The position numbers were made by a program, and so were the translations under genes. From Bacteroidota bacterium (lineage in GTDB: Bacteria > Bacteroidota > Bacteroidia > Bacteroidales > WCHB1-69), in NCBI GenBank assembly GCA_029570835.1, contig JAKPTX010000139.1:1-51269 (forward strand): 51,269 nucleotides of DNA, given 5' to 3'. Positions 19,417-28,075 of the stretch are shown one piece after another. A model generated the notes under the pieces. It did no database searches. It was not told where the DNA came from and saw only the letters and a program-made list of their open reading frames with translations. Each line of letters begins with the position of its first letter. Position 1 is the stretch's first letter.

Positions 19417-20289
19417 CTAATTCACTTTGGTTTCTTCCACCTGAATAATCTCTTTTGTTTCCATGTCGATCAGATAGGCGACAATCGAGCAATTGGACGC
19501 TACCCAATCTCTATTCCTAAGTGAAACCCTATACCCTTTGAGATAGGTTCCTCCGTTCGCTACTAATCCATTACTGGTTAGAGGTACGCCGTAGTTTCCG
19601 TTTAAAGAGCCTCGCAAAACATGATTGTGGGTATAATCGGGTACGATAACACCGGCGTTAAGCTGAGGCTTTACAATGCCATTCTCAGTTACAACAACAC
19701 AAAATTGTACTTTATTAACAATCTCTTCTAAAATCGTCACTTTTGCGTAAGTAGTAATGGTTTGAGCTGTAGGATTATACTCATTAATCAACTGAATTGC
19801 TGCAGAGTTTTTACTACGGTCAACCATATTGAAATGATCAATCCACTTATTGATAGGAGAACCCCAGGAGTTGGCATTATATCTCACACGACTCATGATA
19901 GCCAAAGGGATCTGAGGAATATTAAAATCATTAAAAAGTTGAGTTCCTTGAGGCGTAACAAAGTTGTATGGATACTCCTCATCAGTACTCGCTAACGGTC
20001 CGGCATGAACACCAATCGCAACGATAGTATCGCCATACAAACCGAACATCTCATCCAGTTTAGCGTGGCCGGTGGGACAATTGGTACATTTATGTCCGGT
20101 GTACTCTTCGACGAGTACTTTACGATAGAGATTTGCCGGAGTGAGTTCCGGGAAAGTAACTGTTACGGTAACTTCTCCTTCCTCTTCATTATCCCCAACA
20201 ATAGGAAGATATGGTTTTTCAATCTCATCACAAGCAAAAAAGAATGTGCCTAAAATGAAAATAAACGATATAATTTGGATCTTTTTCAT
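19417..20289 (-). CDS. Omp28-related lipoprotein with thioredoxin-like CxxC
   Basis: Surface or periplasmic lipoprotein (lipobox FFFAC, Cys20) of the Omp28 family. After the signal: [44 protein letters not shown], a thioredoxin-like start with a CTNC site near residue 73, then a beta-rich C-terminal domain. The CxxC suggests redox or metal chemistry; the true function is unknown. It is 4 bases after the DUF6029 gene and 11 before sufB. Confidence 0.85.
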   Translation of the reverse strand: MKKIQIISFIFILGTFFFACDEIEKPYLPIVGDNEEEGEVTVTVTFPELTPANLYRKVLVEEYTGHKCTNCPTGHAKLDEMFGLYGDTIVAIGVHAGPLASTDEEYPYNFVTPQGTQLFNDFNIPQIPLAIMSRVRYNANSWGSPINKWIDHFNMVDRSKNSAAIQLINEYNPTAQTITTYAKVTILEEIVNKVQFCVVVTENGIVKPQLNAGVIVPDYTHNHVLRGSLNGNYGVPLTSNGLVANGGTYLKGYRVSLRNRDWVASNCSIVAYLIDMETKEIIQVEETKVN

Positions 20290-20293
20290 GAGC

Positions 20294-21970
20294 TTAAAAT
20301 TTAGTTGTAATGTTTAAACCGAATCCGTAAGAAGCGGGTACAGCGCGGCATACACCACCGATACAAAGAATTCCCTCTTTGGTTTTACCAAAGTTGGCTG
20401 CGATACGAGTAGCACCCACTACGTAAGCAACTGAAAAGTTGTAATAATGGATTCTCATTGCTTCTGCCTGATTTCCGTAATTGTATTGATCTCCCACAGA
20501 GAAGAACCAATTGGGACTGATAGAATACTCCAACATACCATAAATCCAGTCACCCATATCCTGTTTAGTGAACAGAGCGTGAAGTTCCCCTCTTAAGGCA
20601 TGTTTTCTGTTGATTCTGTAGGTTACTTCAGAGGTAATATGGTGAATATGAGCCAATTCTCCGTGTCCTTGCAGTATCAAAAGGTTATAATCGATGTAGT
20701 TGTATCCTAACATCAACTTCCAGTCTGCATTGATCTTTTTGGTAACGTCAAATCCAATATCCTGATAGAGTAAGTCTTTCCCAAATTTAAAGAAAGAGGA
20801 GGTGTATCCGTCAGTTCCTGAAGGAGTACCAAGCGATAGAGCTTCCTCTACCGGGATCTGCTCAATAGTATGGAAACGGGAGTAGTTGAAAGTGAGGTCA
20901 GTGCCATATTTTCCGCCCAATTTTGATTTTTTAGGAATCTGATAGTTCACTTGTCCCTGGAAACCGATTTGGTTGTTGGGTTGACTGGCATAGCTGTAGT
21001 TTCCGAGCAACTGATAGGAATATTGTCTGTTGATGGCAGGAATGTAGTTGATACCTAAGAGTGGGGTAGTGGCGCTGATATTGCGTTGAGATCTGAAATC
21101 CATATTGTCCGCGCGGATAAAGGATGCCGAGACCCCAAATCCTTTCTGCGAATAGGTAGTTGTAACCAAAAGAGCTTCCCCCTTTTTATAAATAAAATCA
21201 TTAGTTAAATTAGGATCATTAATTTTAGACGCCATTTCAGCTTCAAGGCGGAATCCTTTAAATCCAAAATTGATACGGTAGGCATACAATCCAACGTTTT
21301 GGGGAATCTTTTCAGGAGGAATAAGTCCTTGATATTCAGTTGATTTCTCAAATTTGCTCACAAAACTACCACCGAAAGCCAGGCTAAAGCCTTTCTCTTG
21401 CATCTTTTCAAAGATCTGATCCAGACTCACTTCACCATCGATACCGCGAATCATATCGCTTCGCTTAGTATAGTCAAAATCGAAGTTATTGCGCTCGATA
21501 CCCCATACTCCTTTCACGGCAACTCCTTTGTAAGGATTCACTCTGAAACGAGCACCTAAAAGGGAGTTGTCAATTCCTAACTGACGATCCTCATACGCTC
21601 TGAATGACAATCCTGAACCAAACTGTTCATAGAAAGTACCCACAGTAACTTGCAGTAAATCAGTCTTGTAATCAGCGAAATAATGTGTGATGCCTTGTCC
21701 TTTGTAGCCAATCTTTTCAAAGTCGATCAGCGGGAATAGATAAAACTCATAGCGTGCTCCTAAAGTAAAACCACCATTATTATAGTTGAGGTTCAACCAG
21801 GAGTTGGCACGCACCTTAGATTCCACTTTCTCCGCGCCAATCAATGAATCGGGGATATAGAACATGCCGTTAAAGCAAACATCTCCGGAGATATGTCCAC
21901 TATTTTGTGCATAACCCATTCCAACAGCAAAAAGGAACAGGAGGGTAATAACCAATTTGATCTGTTTCAT
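20294..21970 (-). CDS. DUF6029 outer-membrane beta-barrel protein
   Basis: A 558-residue predicted barrel with a signal peptide cleaved near GYAQ. It shows alternating strands ending in aromatic residues throughout (for example WLNLNYNNGGFTLGARYEFYLF; ALRGELHALFTKQDMGDWIYGMLEYSISPNWFFSVGDQYNYG) and a terminal GFGLNITTKF strand. The family, DUF6029, is frequently found beside Omp28 and TlpA genes in Bacteroidales, as here. Cargo or role unknown. Confidence 0.8.
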   Translation of the reverse strand: MKQIKLVITLLFLFAVGMGYAQNSGHISGDVCFNGMFYIPDSLIGAEKVESKVRANSWLNLNYNNGGFTLGARYEFYLFPLIDFEKIGYKGQGITHYFADYKTDLLQVTVGTFYEQFGSGLSFRAYEDRQLGIDNSLLGARFRVNPYKGVAVKGVWGIERNNFDFDYTKRSDMIRGIDGEVSLDQIFEKMQEKGFSLAFGGSFVSKFEKSTEYQGLIPPEKIPQNVGLYAYRINFGFKGFRLEAEMASKINDPNLTNDFIYKKGEALLVTTTYSQKGFGVSASFIRADNMDFRSQRNISATTPLLGINYIPAINRQYSYQLLGNYSYASQPNNQIGFQGQVNYQIPKKSKLGGKYGTDLTFNYSRFHTIEQIPVEEALSLGTPSGTDGYTSSFFKFGKDLLYQDIGFDVTKKINADWKLMLGYNYIDYNLLILQGHGELAHIHHITSEVTYRINRKHALRGELHALFTKQDMGDWIYGMLEYSISPNWFFSVGDQYNYGNQAEAMRIHYYNFSVAYVVGATRIAANFGKTKEGILCIGGVCRAVPASYGFGLNITTKF

Positions 21971-21997
21971 AAATGAATCGGTTTATAAATAAGCAAT

Positions 21998-22513
21998 CTA
22001 TTCGATAGGTTCACCGTTGGCGATTTTCTTAACGATCTCGAACACTTCATATTCGGATCCGGGAGCGTAGGAGGTGTGTTGCCAAACAATCTCTCCATCA
22101 CCATTGAGGATGCAGAGGAAAGGAATGTCAACAATATTCAACGCTCTTTTTAAATCCCAGTTTTGATCCAACAAAACGGTAAATTCCCAACCTTTACCAT
22201 TCACAAAAGGCGCGACGCGGGAAGCTGTTTTGGCATCATCAATAGAGATAGCATACAATTTTACACCGGTTTCTTCCACCCAATCTTCGTAAAGATCGTC
22301 TATAGCCATCAATTCAGCCAAGCAGGGTTTACACCAGGTTGCCCACAAACTCACAATGATCGGCTTCCCTTCATTGGTGATATCTTTTGTGTTAAAAGCT
22401 TTTCCATCAAGGGTTTTGATATCTACTGATGGAAATTGTTGTGCTTTCTTTTCTTGTGCAAATAGGACTAAACCTATCATTAAAAATAATCCTAAAAAAA
22501 CAGTTTTCTTCAT
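21998..22513 (-). CDS. TlpA-like periplasmic thioredoxin
   Basis: Secreted thiol:disulfide oxidoreductase: signal peptide (FLGLFLMIGLVLFAQ), FPSVDIKTLDGKAFNTKDI, active site WATWCKPCLAEL (CKPC), and a cis-Pro region NIVDIPFLCILNGDGEIVW. Reduces or isomerises disulfides in envelope proteins. First gene of the tlpA-DUF6029-omp28-sufB run; promoter box on the minus strand at 22544-22551. Confidence 0.92.
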   Translation of the reverse strand: MKKTVFLGLFLMIGLVLFAQEKKAQQFPSVDIKTLDGKAFNTKDITNEGKPIIVSLWATWCKPCLAELMAIDDLYEDWVEETGVKLYAISIDDAKTASRVAPFVNGKGWEFTVLLDQNWDLKRALNIVDIPFLCILNGDGEIVWQHTSYAPGSEYEVFEIVKKIANGEPIE

Positions 22514-22543
22514 AATTCTATATCAATCGTTTAAAAAAGTATG

Positions 22544-22551
22544 CAAAAATA
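22544..22551 (-). promoter_or_regulatory. Putative -7 box for the tlpA operon
   Basis: TATTTTTG read on the minus strand, 31 bases before the tlpA ATG; divergent from the kdsC box. Confidence 0.5.
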
Positions 22552-22594
22552 CACATTTCTCACTGATTTAGACTGCCAAAACGATAAAAAGTTG

Positions 22595-22602
22595 TAAATT
22601 TG
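22595..22602 (+). promoter_or_regulatory. Putative -7 box for kdsC
   Basis: TAAATTTG, 30 bases before the kdsC ATG; fits TAnnTTTG. No clear -33 box. Confidence 0.45.
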
Positions 22603-22631
22603 CTGCTGATTTTTTTTAAAAATAAATACTT

Positions 22632-23153
22632 ATGGTGAACTATAGAGAGAAATTGAAGCATATTACTACCTTTATTTTTGATTTTGACGGGGTCTTGTCG
22701 GATGGTAAGGTGTGGGTTTTGCCCAATGGAGAACAGTTGCGTGCTACCGGCGTTAAGGATGGCTATGCACTGCAATATGCGTTGAAAAAAGGGTATCGTG
22801 TTGCGGTTATTTCAGGTGGAATAGGGGAGTCGATGCGATTGAGATATCGTAAATTTACCAATATGGAGATCTACCTGGAAGTCAGCAATAAAAACGAAGT
22901 GTTCCAGCAATATCTGGCAAAACACAATATTACTCCGGATGAAGTTTTGTTTATGGGCGATGATATTCCTGATCTGGATGTCATGAAACAGTGTGCCATC
23001 AAAACCTGTCCTGCTGATGCGGCTGAAGAGGTGAAGGCTATTTCCGATTATATATCACATAAAAAAGGGGGAGAGGGAGCTGCTCGCGATATCATAGAAC
23101 AGACCCTCAAGGCTCAAGGACGGTGGATGGAAGCCGATGCAACCATCTGGTAA
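22632..23153 (+). CDS. kdsC: 3-deoxy-D-manno-octulosonate 8-phosphate phosphatase
   Basis: HAD-superfamily C0 phosphatase that makes Kdo for lipid A/LPS. Catalytic DxD in FDFDGVLSDGKVW (Asp near 18 and 20), a short GVKDGYALQYALKKGYRVAVISGG segment, and motif IV FMGDDIPDLDVM. 173 aa fits KdsC tetramers, which lack a cap domain. It abuts the convergent gene at 23155. Confidence 0.93.
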   Translation: MVNYREKLKHITTFIFDFDGVLSDGKVWVLPNGEQLRATGVKDGYALQYALKKGYRVAVISGGIGESMRLRYRKFTNMEIYLEVSNKNEVFQQYLAKHNITPDEVLFMGDDIPDLDVMKQCAIKTCPADAAEEVKAISDYISHKKGGEGAARDIIEQTLKAQGRWMEADATIW

Positions 23154-23154
23154 C

Positions 23155-23565
23155 TTAGCGCGATAGCGTAAGGGTTGCGTTGAGTCCGGCGCGGTTACAG
23201 CTTCGGATTACATTCAGTGATACAGCATCCTTTTTGTTATCCACAATGCGGATTTGCATCTTGCGAACGTAAACATTATTCTCTTTCTTCCACTCGGTAG
23301 CTTTGAGAATTTTGATTCCGTCGGTTTTATAATCTGTGTCTTTCAGATCAACACCGCAATTACCGTGTGTATAGCGGTAAGTCAAGACCAATGTATAGGT
23401 TTCTCCGTTCTTAACATGCTCCGGTTTAACCTCTTTGCCTGATTTGTCGGTCAATACAAAGTCGATACCGCATGCAAAGGAAAAGGTGATACTCATGAAT
23501 AAAATAGCAAATATGAGAGTTAATTTTTTGCCCATTCCGGATGTTGAAAAATAGTTACGTTTCAT
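23155..23565 (-). CDS. Small secreted protein of unknown function
   Basis: 136 residues with a signal peptide (LTLIFAILFMSITFSFA, then CGIDFVLTD), followed by a compact beta-rich domain with Cys in NGETYTLVLTYRYTHGNCGVDLKD and VIRSCNRAG, which may form a disulfide. I recognise no family. Start: ATG at 23565, or the ATG at 23535 just before the hydrophobic stretch. It is divergent from the methylase gene. Confidence 0.7.
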   Translation of the reverse strand: MKRNYFSTSGMGKKLTLIFAILFMSITFSFACGIDFVLTDKSGKEVKPEHVKNGETYTLVLTYRYTHGNCGVDLKDTDYKTDGIKILKATEWKKENNVYVRKMQIRIVDNKKDAVSLNVIRSCNRAGLNATLTLSR

Positions 23566-23611
23566 GATTAGATATTTTGTAATTTTGTTGATTAATATTA
23601 AAACTCAATTT

Positions 23612-24319
23612 ATGAACAAAGGGAAGCTCTATTTAATTCCATCGCCCTTAGGTGAAACAGCGTTTGAACACCTTTTTCCACCCTTCAACTCCACTTTAAT
23701 TCACTCCTTAGACTATTTTATTGTAGAAGAGTTTAAAACGGGACGAAGATTTATCAAGAAAATGGGAATGCCTAAGCCGATAGATCAGTTACACTTCTTT
23801 TTACTGAACGAACACACCCGTCCGAAAGAGGTTGAAGCATTGTTAGAGCCCTTACTTTTCGGGTTTAATATGGGACTCCTTTCCGAAGCAGGAACGCCTT
23901 GTGTCGCCGATCCGGGTTCGTTGGTAGTCAACAAAGCGCAGCAGATGGGCATTGAGGTCATTCCGTTAATTGGACCTAACTCCATCTTGCTGGCATTAAT
24001 GGGCTCCGGATTAAACGGACAAAAGTTTGCTTTCAACGGCTATCTTAACCGTGACAGGAAATTAAGAGAAAAAGAGTTGAAGTTTTATGAATCTTTAGTC
24101 TTTAAAACCGACCAAACCCAGATATTTATCGAAGCTCCCTACCGCAATAATCACTTTTTTGAGTCGATGTTGGAGGTCTGCTCCCCTGAACTCAAAATCT
24201 GCCTCGGCGTAGACCTCACCACCGACCAACAGCTCCTTAAAACCCGCACCGTCTCCCAATGGCGCAAAGAAAATATAGACCTGCACAAACGCCCAACAGT
24301 GTTTCTAATGGGAAAATGA
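23612..24319 (+). CDS. RsmI-like tetrapyrrole-methylase-fold SAM methyltransferase
   Basis: Resembles RsmI, which 2'-O-methylates C1402 of 16S rRNA. Seen: KLYLIPSPLGE, IVEEFKTGRRFIKKMG, the motif GLLSEAGTPCVADPGSLVVNKAQQMGIEVIPLIGPNSILLALMGSG, and FIEAPYRNNHFFESMLEVC. It is shorter (235 aa) than E. coli RsmI (286 aa) and lacks the C-terminal part, so it is the short Bacteroidota paralogue and its target is uncertain. The frame extends to 23564, but the ATG at 23612 (MNKGKLYLIPSP) is the likely start. Confidence 0.82.
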   Translation: MNKGKLYLIPSPLGETAFEHLFPPFNSTLIHSLDYFIVEEFKTGRRFIKKMGMPKPIDQLHFFLLNEHTRPKEVEALLEPLLFGFNMGLLSEAGTPCVADPGSLVVNKAQQMGIEVIPLIGPNSILLALMGSGLNGQKFAFNGYLNRDRKLREKELKFYESLVFKTDQTQIFIEAPYRNNHFFESMLEVCSPELKICLGVDLTTDQQLLKTRTVSQWRKENIDLHKRPTVFLMGK

Positions 24320-24515
24320 AACTGATTTCGGATTTCCGCCTTTTTTTGATTTCTAACTCGTAATTCGTAATTCGTAATTGGATTTATTTCGCCTTTCGAC
24401 TTTCGACTTTCGCCTTTATTTCCTGTTTTTTATTTTGGATTTTAAAAAAAAATAGGGGGCAGGACATTCTTTCCTATTTAGATATTTCATTTCCCCACTC
24501 GGAAAATATTGGAGC
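24320..24515 (-). repeat. Heptamer tract and GAGTGGGG element copy B (minus)
   Basis: On the minus strand GAGTGGGG (24500-24493) is followed after 30 bases by CTGCCCCC (24462-24455), then a T/A-rich tail and about 20 successive 7-base words in one register, including CGAAAGT, TTACGAA and AAATCCG words. It begins right after the methylase gene. The remainder, 24516-24660, is AT-rich with nothing recognised. Confidence 0.8.
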
Positions 24516-24660
24516 TTTTTTTATTTTTGAGTGTAAAAAGATCGAACATCAAATTTTGACTTTTATCCAGTTATACTTTTGTTTGCCATATTCTTGAATT
24601 CTCTTGATTAAATATTGGAATTGTTATCTTTTAGAAAAATTCTTTTTATTCTTCTTCATT

Positions 24661-25266
24661 CTATTTTTTTGATTTAAGATATTTTTTCCCTTCCCAAACG
24701 AGATAATAAATCTTATTTTGATAATAAAATAACAACCAAAACAATCCTATAAACAAAATAATCAAAATTATAACTAACCCCAATGTGTTATTAAAATAAG
24801 TTTTGACAAATTTATAAATCATATTATCACAATGAACCAAGATAGCTATATAGAAAGGTATGACTCCAATAATATTTCTTATAAAAGCTACTTTAATTTC
24901 TAAATTTGGGATATTATTCAAAGAATTCTTTTTCATTAGAAAATAGTATGCTTTATAATACTTATCGTGAATTTCTTCTGTCACTAACTCTTTACCGATC
25001 TCTTTATTGTATAGTTTTTTATATTGTTCAGATATGAGACGTGCATTGTTTCTAAATCTATAAAAACATAAGTCTAATAATCTATGCCATAATAAACCGA
25101 TGAGATAACTCAAAAATAAAATTATGCTAACAAACCAAAAATTATTTGAGACTTCAGAACTAATTGGGAAATTACCAGATAAAAGAAATATTATTACCGA
25201 AATTAGTAATCCTGGTACAAGAATGGAAAAGAAGTCGTACACTGAAAATTTTGAAGAAAAATCCAT
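24661..25266 (-). CDS. Membrane protein of unknown function
   Basis: 201 residues with an N-terminal YDFFSILVPGLLISVIIFLLSG membrane segment, a second (VSIILFLSYLIGLLW), a basic cytoplasmic stretch (FYRFRNNARLISEQYKKLY) and two C-terminal segments (VIPFYIAILVH; LGLVIILIILFIGLFWLLFYY). The YDFxxxxxPG opening recurs in uncharacterised membrane proteins of accessory regions; I cannot give a function. Very AT-rich compared with flanking housekeeping genes. Last gene of the minus-strand accessory run. Confidence 0.75.
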   Translation of the reverse strand: MDFSSKFSVYDFFSILVPGLLISVIIFLLSGNFPISSEVSNNFWFVSIILFLSYLIGLLWHRLLDLCFYRFRNNARLISEQYKKLYNKEIGKELVTEEIHDKYYKAYYFLMKKNSLNNIPNLEIKVAFIRNIIGVIPFYIAILVHCDNMIYKFVKTYFNNTLGLVIILIILFIGLFWLLFYYQNKIYYLVWEGKKYLKSKK

Positions 25267-25721
25267 AATTAAACTGTTTATTTATTTGGGTTAAGTACTA
25301 ATTTAAAACATTAAATCTTTCAATATTAAATAGAGACGTTTTTTCAACCATTCTATTGTCATTAATATAGCGAGCAATTGCTAAAAAAACTCCGATGCCC
25401 ATGTTAGATCCTCAAAAAAAAGAAAATATAAATAAAATTGCAAACACTTTCACAGTGGATAAATGATGACAAAATAAATGTATAAATAAAAAATATTTTC
25501 CTTCTTCGGCGTAGGATAAATATTGGGGATAAACCAAAAATTGTACTCACTTCCATTTTTGTATGTGAATATAAACTATATTCTTCATTTTTAGAAAATG
25601 TTTTATTTACTTTTAAATAACTACATGTTTTGCCTAATATTTTTTGGTTATACGCTTTTGATATATTTTCAACTTTTTAAAATTTTTCTGCAGAAAAACA
25701 CGATTTATTTAATAAGGCACA
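25267..25721. other. AT-rich spacer with one very small ORF
   Basis: 455 bases without a convincing gene. A 34-codon minus-strand frame (25298-25402, MGIGVFLAIARYINDNRMVE...) looks protein-like and may be a gene fragment. No heptamer repeats are seen. Confidence 0.4.
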
Positions 25722-26372
25722 TTATTCTATTTTATTGTCATCATTGTTATTTGAATCAGTATTAAAGTTTTCTTGTTTAACTTCTAATTCATCTTCTAGG
25801 TCTGTCATTTTTCTAAAATTTTCCCTTAAGACAACTAGGAATAAAATATCCACAGTGTAAGAAATGATATGAAGCCATAAGGGAATTCCATATTCAAAAA
25901 TATAGTATATAGTGATAAGATTTAGTACAATTGTTAATACTGCATATATTATAAATAAAGTTCCTATTTTTTGCTCTTCTTTAATTTCATGCAGTTGTAT
26001 TCCAGCAACTAGAATTAATATTTTTTCTATAAAAATTAAGATTATAAATAAATATGCAAATACTTCACTATTAAATACTTCCAATAACCCAAAACATAGT
26101 ATTGCTACAATATCAACCCGAGCTATTACTACTAGTAAGGGGATCACCTTTTGATAAAATTTTTGGATATAATCCTTTAGCAGTAACCATATGCCTACAA
26201 ATGACAAATTTAGTAGTGCAAAAACAAGCAAATCAGGAATTTTTGTAATCCACCTAAATTTATATTCAATACCAACGTCTTGCATAAAACTAATAAAAGA
26301 AAATGCAATACCAAAATAACATAACAGGTTAATCAAGTATGCTTTGTCATAAATTTTTGATTTTTCAATCAT
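25722..26372 (-). CDS. Membrane protein of unknown function
   Basis: 216 residues, about six membrane segments (for example LINLLCYFGIAFSFISFMQDV, LLVFALLNLSFVGIWLLLKDYI, VIPLLVVIARVDIVAILCFGLLEVF, IGTLFIIYAVLTIVLNLITIYYIF) and an acidic, Asn/Asp-rich tail (DSNNNDDNKIE). No family recognised. AT-rich. A TAGCTTTG box lies 156 bases upstream, so it probably has a leader of about 150 bases. Confidence 0.72.
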   Translation of the reverse strand: MIEKSKIYDKAYLINLLCYFGIAFSFISFMQDVGIEYKFRWITKIPDLLVFALLNLSFVGIWLLLKDYIQKFYQKVIPLLVVIARVDIVAILCFGLLEVFNSEVFAYLFIILIFIEKILILVAGIQLHEIKEEQKIGTLFIIYAVLTIVLNLITIYYIFEYGIPLWLHIISYTVDILFLVVLRENFRKMTDLEDELEVKQENFNTDSNNNDDNKIE

Positions 26373-26754
26373 AACAATTAATTTTTAAAATTTGCACCTA
26401 CTCTTTTTAAGGTTTTCGGCTTTCCCTTTTTGGGTATTGTTATAGTTAAGGTAAGTACCAAACTATATTTAGGGCAGTATTTTTTATTTGTTTATATTCT
26501 TTTCAAAGAGCTTGATCTCTAAGTTTGCAAAGCTACTTGTTTTATTAATAATTTCAATAATTTTGTTCAATTAAAAAATGTAAACTATAATAACTAAAAA
26601 AATGTCAATTTTTAATCACTAATATTGTGCTTCTTTAAAATAAATTGCCCATACTCCCGTCTTTTGTATAAGTATATCACCTCTTTTTTCCATGTGACAG
26701 ATTGATTATTCCGGTGAAACTGAGATTACATTAACTTAATGCTATGACATTTTT
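26373..26754. other. Spacer carrying the leader of the upstream-facing gene
   Basis: 382 bases. It holds the leader and promoter of the 25722-26372 gene, including a motif at 26397-26420 (CCTACTCTTTTTAAGG then TTTTCGGC) that recurs at 28934-28958. The rest is AT-rich and shows nothing. Confidence 0.4.
26528..26535 (-). promoter_or_regulatory. Putative -7 box, minus strand
   Basis: TAGCTTTG on the minus strand fits TAnnTTTG and would start a leader of about 150 bases before the gene ending at 26372. Confidence 0.4.
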
Positions 26755-27138
26755 TTAATCCCAAAATGAATCATAATCATAAAATGTGTAATTTCCTTCA
26801 TACGATGTTATTTTCCAATCAAAATCTTTTGTTAAATAAAAAAATACATTAAAACTTAATCCATCACCAGTTATATATAAAACTTCAACTTCTGCAGACT
26901 TATTATCATCAGATATTTCTTCATCGATTATATTATAACTCACTAAGCCATCTTTTGCCCTATACATTTCTATATAATCTTCTTTAATTGAATTTGCCTC
27001 AATGTTTTTTGTGCATTTTGAAGCATTTTCATAGTCCCCTTCCATGACATAAAAACAAAAGTCCGAAACTTTTTCTCTAGGAGAAGAACAACTCATTAAT
27101 AAAAACAGTAATGTTGATATAAAAAAATACTTTTTCAT
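26755..27138 (-). CDS. DUF4878-like lipoprotein
   Basis: 127 residues from the ATG at 27138; lipobox LLMSC (MKKYFFISTLLFLLMSCSS). The mature part (VSDFCFYVMEGDYENASKCT...SAEVEVLYITGDGLSFNVFFYLTKDFDWKITSYEG) has the pattern of DUF4878/NTF2-like lipoproteins. The frame extends to 27177, but the signal peptide fixes the start. Function unknown. Promoter box TACATTTG at 27175-27182 (minus). Confidence 0.75.
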   Translation of the reverse strand: MKKYFFISTLLFLLMSCSSPREKVSDFCFYVMEGDYENASKCTKNIEANSIKEDYIEMYRAKDGLVSYNIIDEEISDDNKSAEVEVLYITGDGLSFNVFFYLTKDFDWKITSYEGNYTFYDYDSFWD

Positions 27139-27174
27139 AATGGATATTGTTTGAATTGTTATAATTTCTACTCT

Positions 27175-27182
27175 CAAATGTA
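27175..27182 (-). promoter_or_regulatory. Putative -7 box for DUF4878-like lipoprotein
   Basis: TACATTTG on the minus strand, 36 bases before the ATG at 27138. Confidence 0.45.
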
Positions 27183-27218
27183 ACCTTGGAGGTTTAATGT
27201 TAATGTTATTAAAAAATA

Positions 27219-27540
27219 TTAGTCAGGTGTAACATATCTATTTAGTTCTTTTAATATTTCATCTATTGGTATGACATTTATAATTCAAAAAACTTGCAGG
27301 ATTCATGTACAATTTTAATTGATATGATAGTTTTACTAGTTTTGAATTATCTTCTTTTTCAGTAATTGCAATTGCACAAAACTCGGCAACTGCTTTACGA
27401 AGTTCTGTTAAGTACTCCTTTCGAGCAATCGTTATTGTGTTAATAAAAGTGTTTTTGTTTGATTGCCTCAAAGTTACAAAAATATTAGTTAAACTAACGG
27501 CAAGTGTAAATATTATACCAATGAAAGTAATTAAGTCCAT
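27219..27540 (-). CDS. Small membrane-anchored protein, possible 3' frameshift
   Basis: One N-terminal membrane segment (LITFIGIIFTLAVSLTNIFVTL) and a helical cytoplasmic part (TIARKEYLTELRKAVAEFCAIAITEKEDNSKLVKLSYQLKLYMNPASF). The frame as written stops at 27259 with an unlikely end (LNYKCHTNR). Just after a run of T in an adjoining frame, IINVIPIDEILKELNRYVTPD continues to a stop at 27219, which looks more natural. Either a frameshift or sequencing error near 27283-27292, or a real short end. No family recognised. Confidence 0.55.
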
Positions 27541-27561
27541 ATCTTTTTTTTTAGAGTGATG

Positions 27562-27966
27562 TTAATCGTGATCGTCATTGTCATCGTCATCATCACCACT
27601 AAAAATTCCGGAAAATAACACGTAAATTGACATAATAAATGCTATCATTGATAGAAATAGCATAATCCATTGTAGCAGTGGTGAATCAAAGAAGTGACCA
27701 TCTTTTACAAACCCATAATATTTTTCATTAATACGAAAGAGAAAGCCATCGGGATCAAGAATAACGCTTGATTCAAATTGTCCGGTATAAAGATAGTGGA
27801 GGAAAGCATCTATTTCTATTCCCAAAATCAAATGCCAACTACCAAAATAAAATAAAGCCAATCCAATCCCAACGACAATAATAAATCCAATTATTCTTCC
27901 ACCCCAACCCCAAGACTTATTTTCTTCTTTTGTTTTTTTCTCATCATTTTTTTTTATTTCTTCCAT
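27562..27966 (-). CDS. Membrane protein with acidic tail, unknown function
   Basis: 134 residues: charged N-terminus (EEIKKNDEKKTKEENK), two membrane segments (RIIGFIIVVGIGLALFYFGSWHLIL; LLQWIMLFLSMIAFIMSIYVLFSGIF), a central soluble region, and a tail of Asp (SGDDDDDNDDHD). No family recognised. It precedes the 27219-27540 gene by 21 bases. Confidence 0.7.
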   Translation of the reverse strand: MEEIKKNDEKKTKEENKSWGWGGRIIGFIIVVGIGLALFYFGSWHLILGIEIDAFLHYLYTGQFESSVILDPDGFLFRINEKYYGFVKDGHFFDSPLLQWIMLFLSMIAFIMSIYVLFSGIFSGDDDDDNDDHD

Positions 27967-28075
27967 TTTTAATTGATTGATTAGTTGATTGTTTTTAAAA
28001 TTTTATTAAATATGATTATGCAAAATTGGCTCTTGATAGAGTTCATCTTAAAGCTAATTATGATTTGAAATTAGA

